7,156 nt of DNA from positions 1 to 7,156 of the forward strand of contig JAEYFY010000175.1 in the NCBI GenBank assembly GCA_023454395.1, written 5' to 3'. Origin of the DNA: Pseudomonadota bacterium (GTDB lineage Bacteria > Pseudomonadota > Gammaproteobacteria > Enterobacterales > Enterobacteriaceae). A model generated the notes under the pieces. It searched no databases. It was not told the origin of the DNA and saw only the letters and a list, made by a program, of their open reading frames with translations. Numbering within the stretch: the first letter of the stretch is position 1; every line of letters begins with the position of its first letter. Position numbers and translations under genes: made by a program. Shown piece after piece: positions 7,077 through 7,156 of this stretch.

Positions 7077-7156
7077 TTATATATTTACATGGTTTTGATT
7101 CCACAAGTCCTGGAAATCATGAGAAAGTTTTACAGCTACAGTTTATTGATCCTGAT
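7073..7156 (+). CDS. ycfP: YcfP family alpha/beta-hydrolase-like protein, 5' part
   Basis: The first 28 codons of a gene that runs off the right edge (E. coli YcfP is about 180 residues). The visible part, starting [10 protein letters not shown] and continuing SPGNHEK then QFIDPD, is nearly identical to E. coli YcfP. The YLHGFDS segment resembles the oxyanion-loop strand of esterase/lipase-like UPF0227 proteins. The catalytic residues lie beyond the window and the substrate is not known to me. The ATG overlaps the nagZ stop by 4 bases with a good ribosome site, so it belongs to the same transcript. Confidence 0.93.
   Translation, partial: MIIYLHGFDSTSPGNHEKVLQLQFIDPD

Noticed and set aside
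1..7156. A mobile element, defence system, CRISPR array or other novel system
   Set aside because: All coding space is taken by recognised core genes in conserved order. I see no transposase, integrase, tRNA, spaced direct repeats or unassigned gene. The only mobile-type sequence is the non-coding ERIC repeat.

Overview
The window is a conserved enterobacterial housekeeping cluster, all on the + strand. It matches the region Escherichia coli carries as pabC-mltG-tmk-holB-ycfH-(ptsG-fhuE)-hinT-ycfL-lpoB-thiK-nagZ-ycfP. The low-GC, AT-rich codon use, together with proteins that are close to but clearly different from E. coli's, suggests Morganellaceae, most likely Proteus. The genus is an inference from remembered family sequences, not from a search.

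Layout. Positions 1-54 are probably the last codons of pabC. Next come mltG (72-1094), tmk (1097-1744) and holB (1741-2724), packed with a 2-base gap and a 4-base overlap, so almost certainly one transcript. The 198-base gap 2725-2922 holds a complete 125-bp ERIC/IRU palindromic repeat (2768-2892). It is followed by the TatD-family gene ycfH (2923-3708) and, after about 40 bases, hinT (3751-4101). The genes ptsG and fhuE, which lie between these two in E. coli, are absent here. Then come two small lipoprotein genes, ycfL (4141-4542) and lpoB (4560-5141), then thiK (start uncertain, about 5134-6018), nagZ (6057-7076), and the first 28 codons of ycfP (7073 to the window end), which overlaps nagZ by 4 bases. 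No gap between genes exceeds 200 bases.

How the genes fit together. Three genes act on the cell wall: MltG trims nascent glycan strands at the inner membrane, LpoB activates the synthase PBP1B from the outer membrane, and NagZ recycles muropeptides in the cytoplasm. Two serve DNA replication (Tmk makes dTDP, HolB is the clamp-loader delta' subunit). PabC (folate) and ThiK (thiamine salvage) are cofactor genes. HinT, YcfH, YcfL and YcfP are conserved proteins with partly known roles.

I found no evidence for a new biological system. The points most worth a second look are the ERIC element, a perfect 13-bp inverted repeat inside lpoB, the missing ptsG/fhuE, the non-ATG overlapping start of thiK, and the short LpoB linker.
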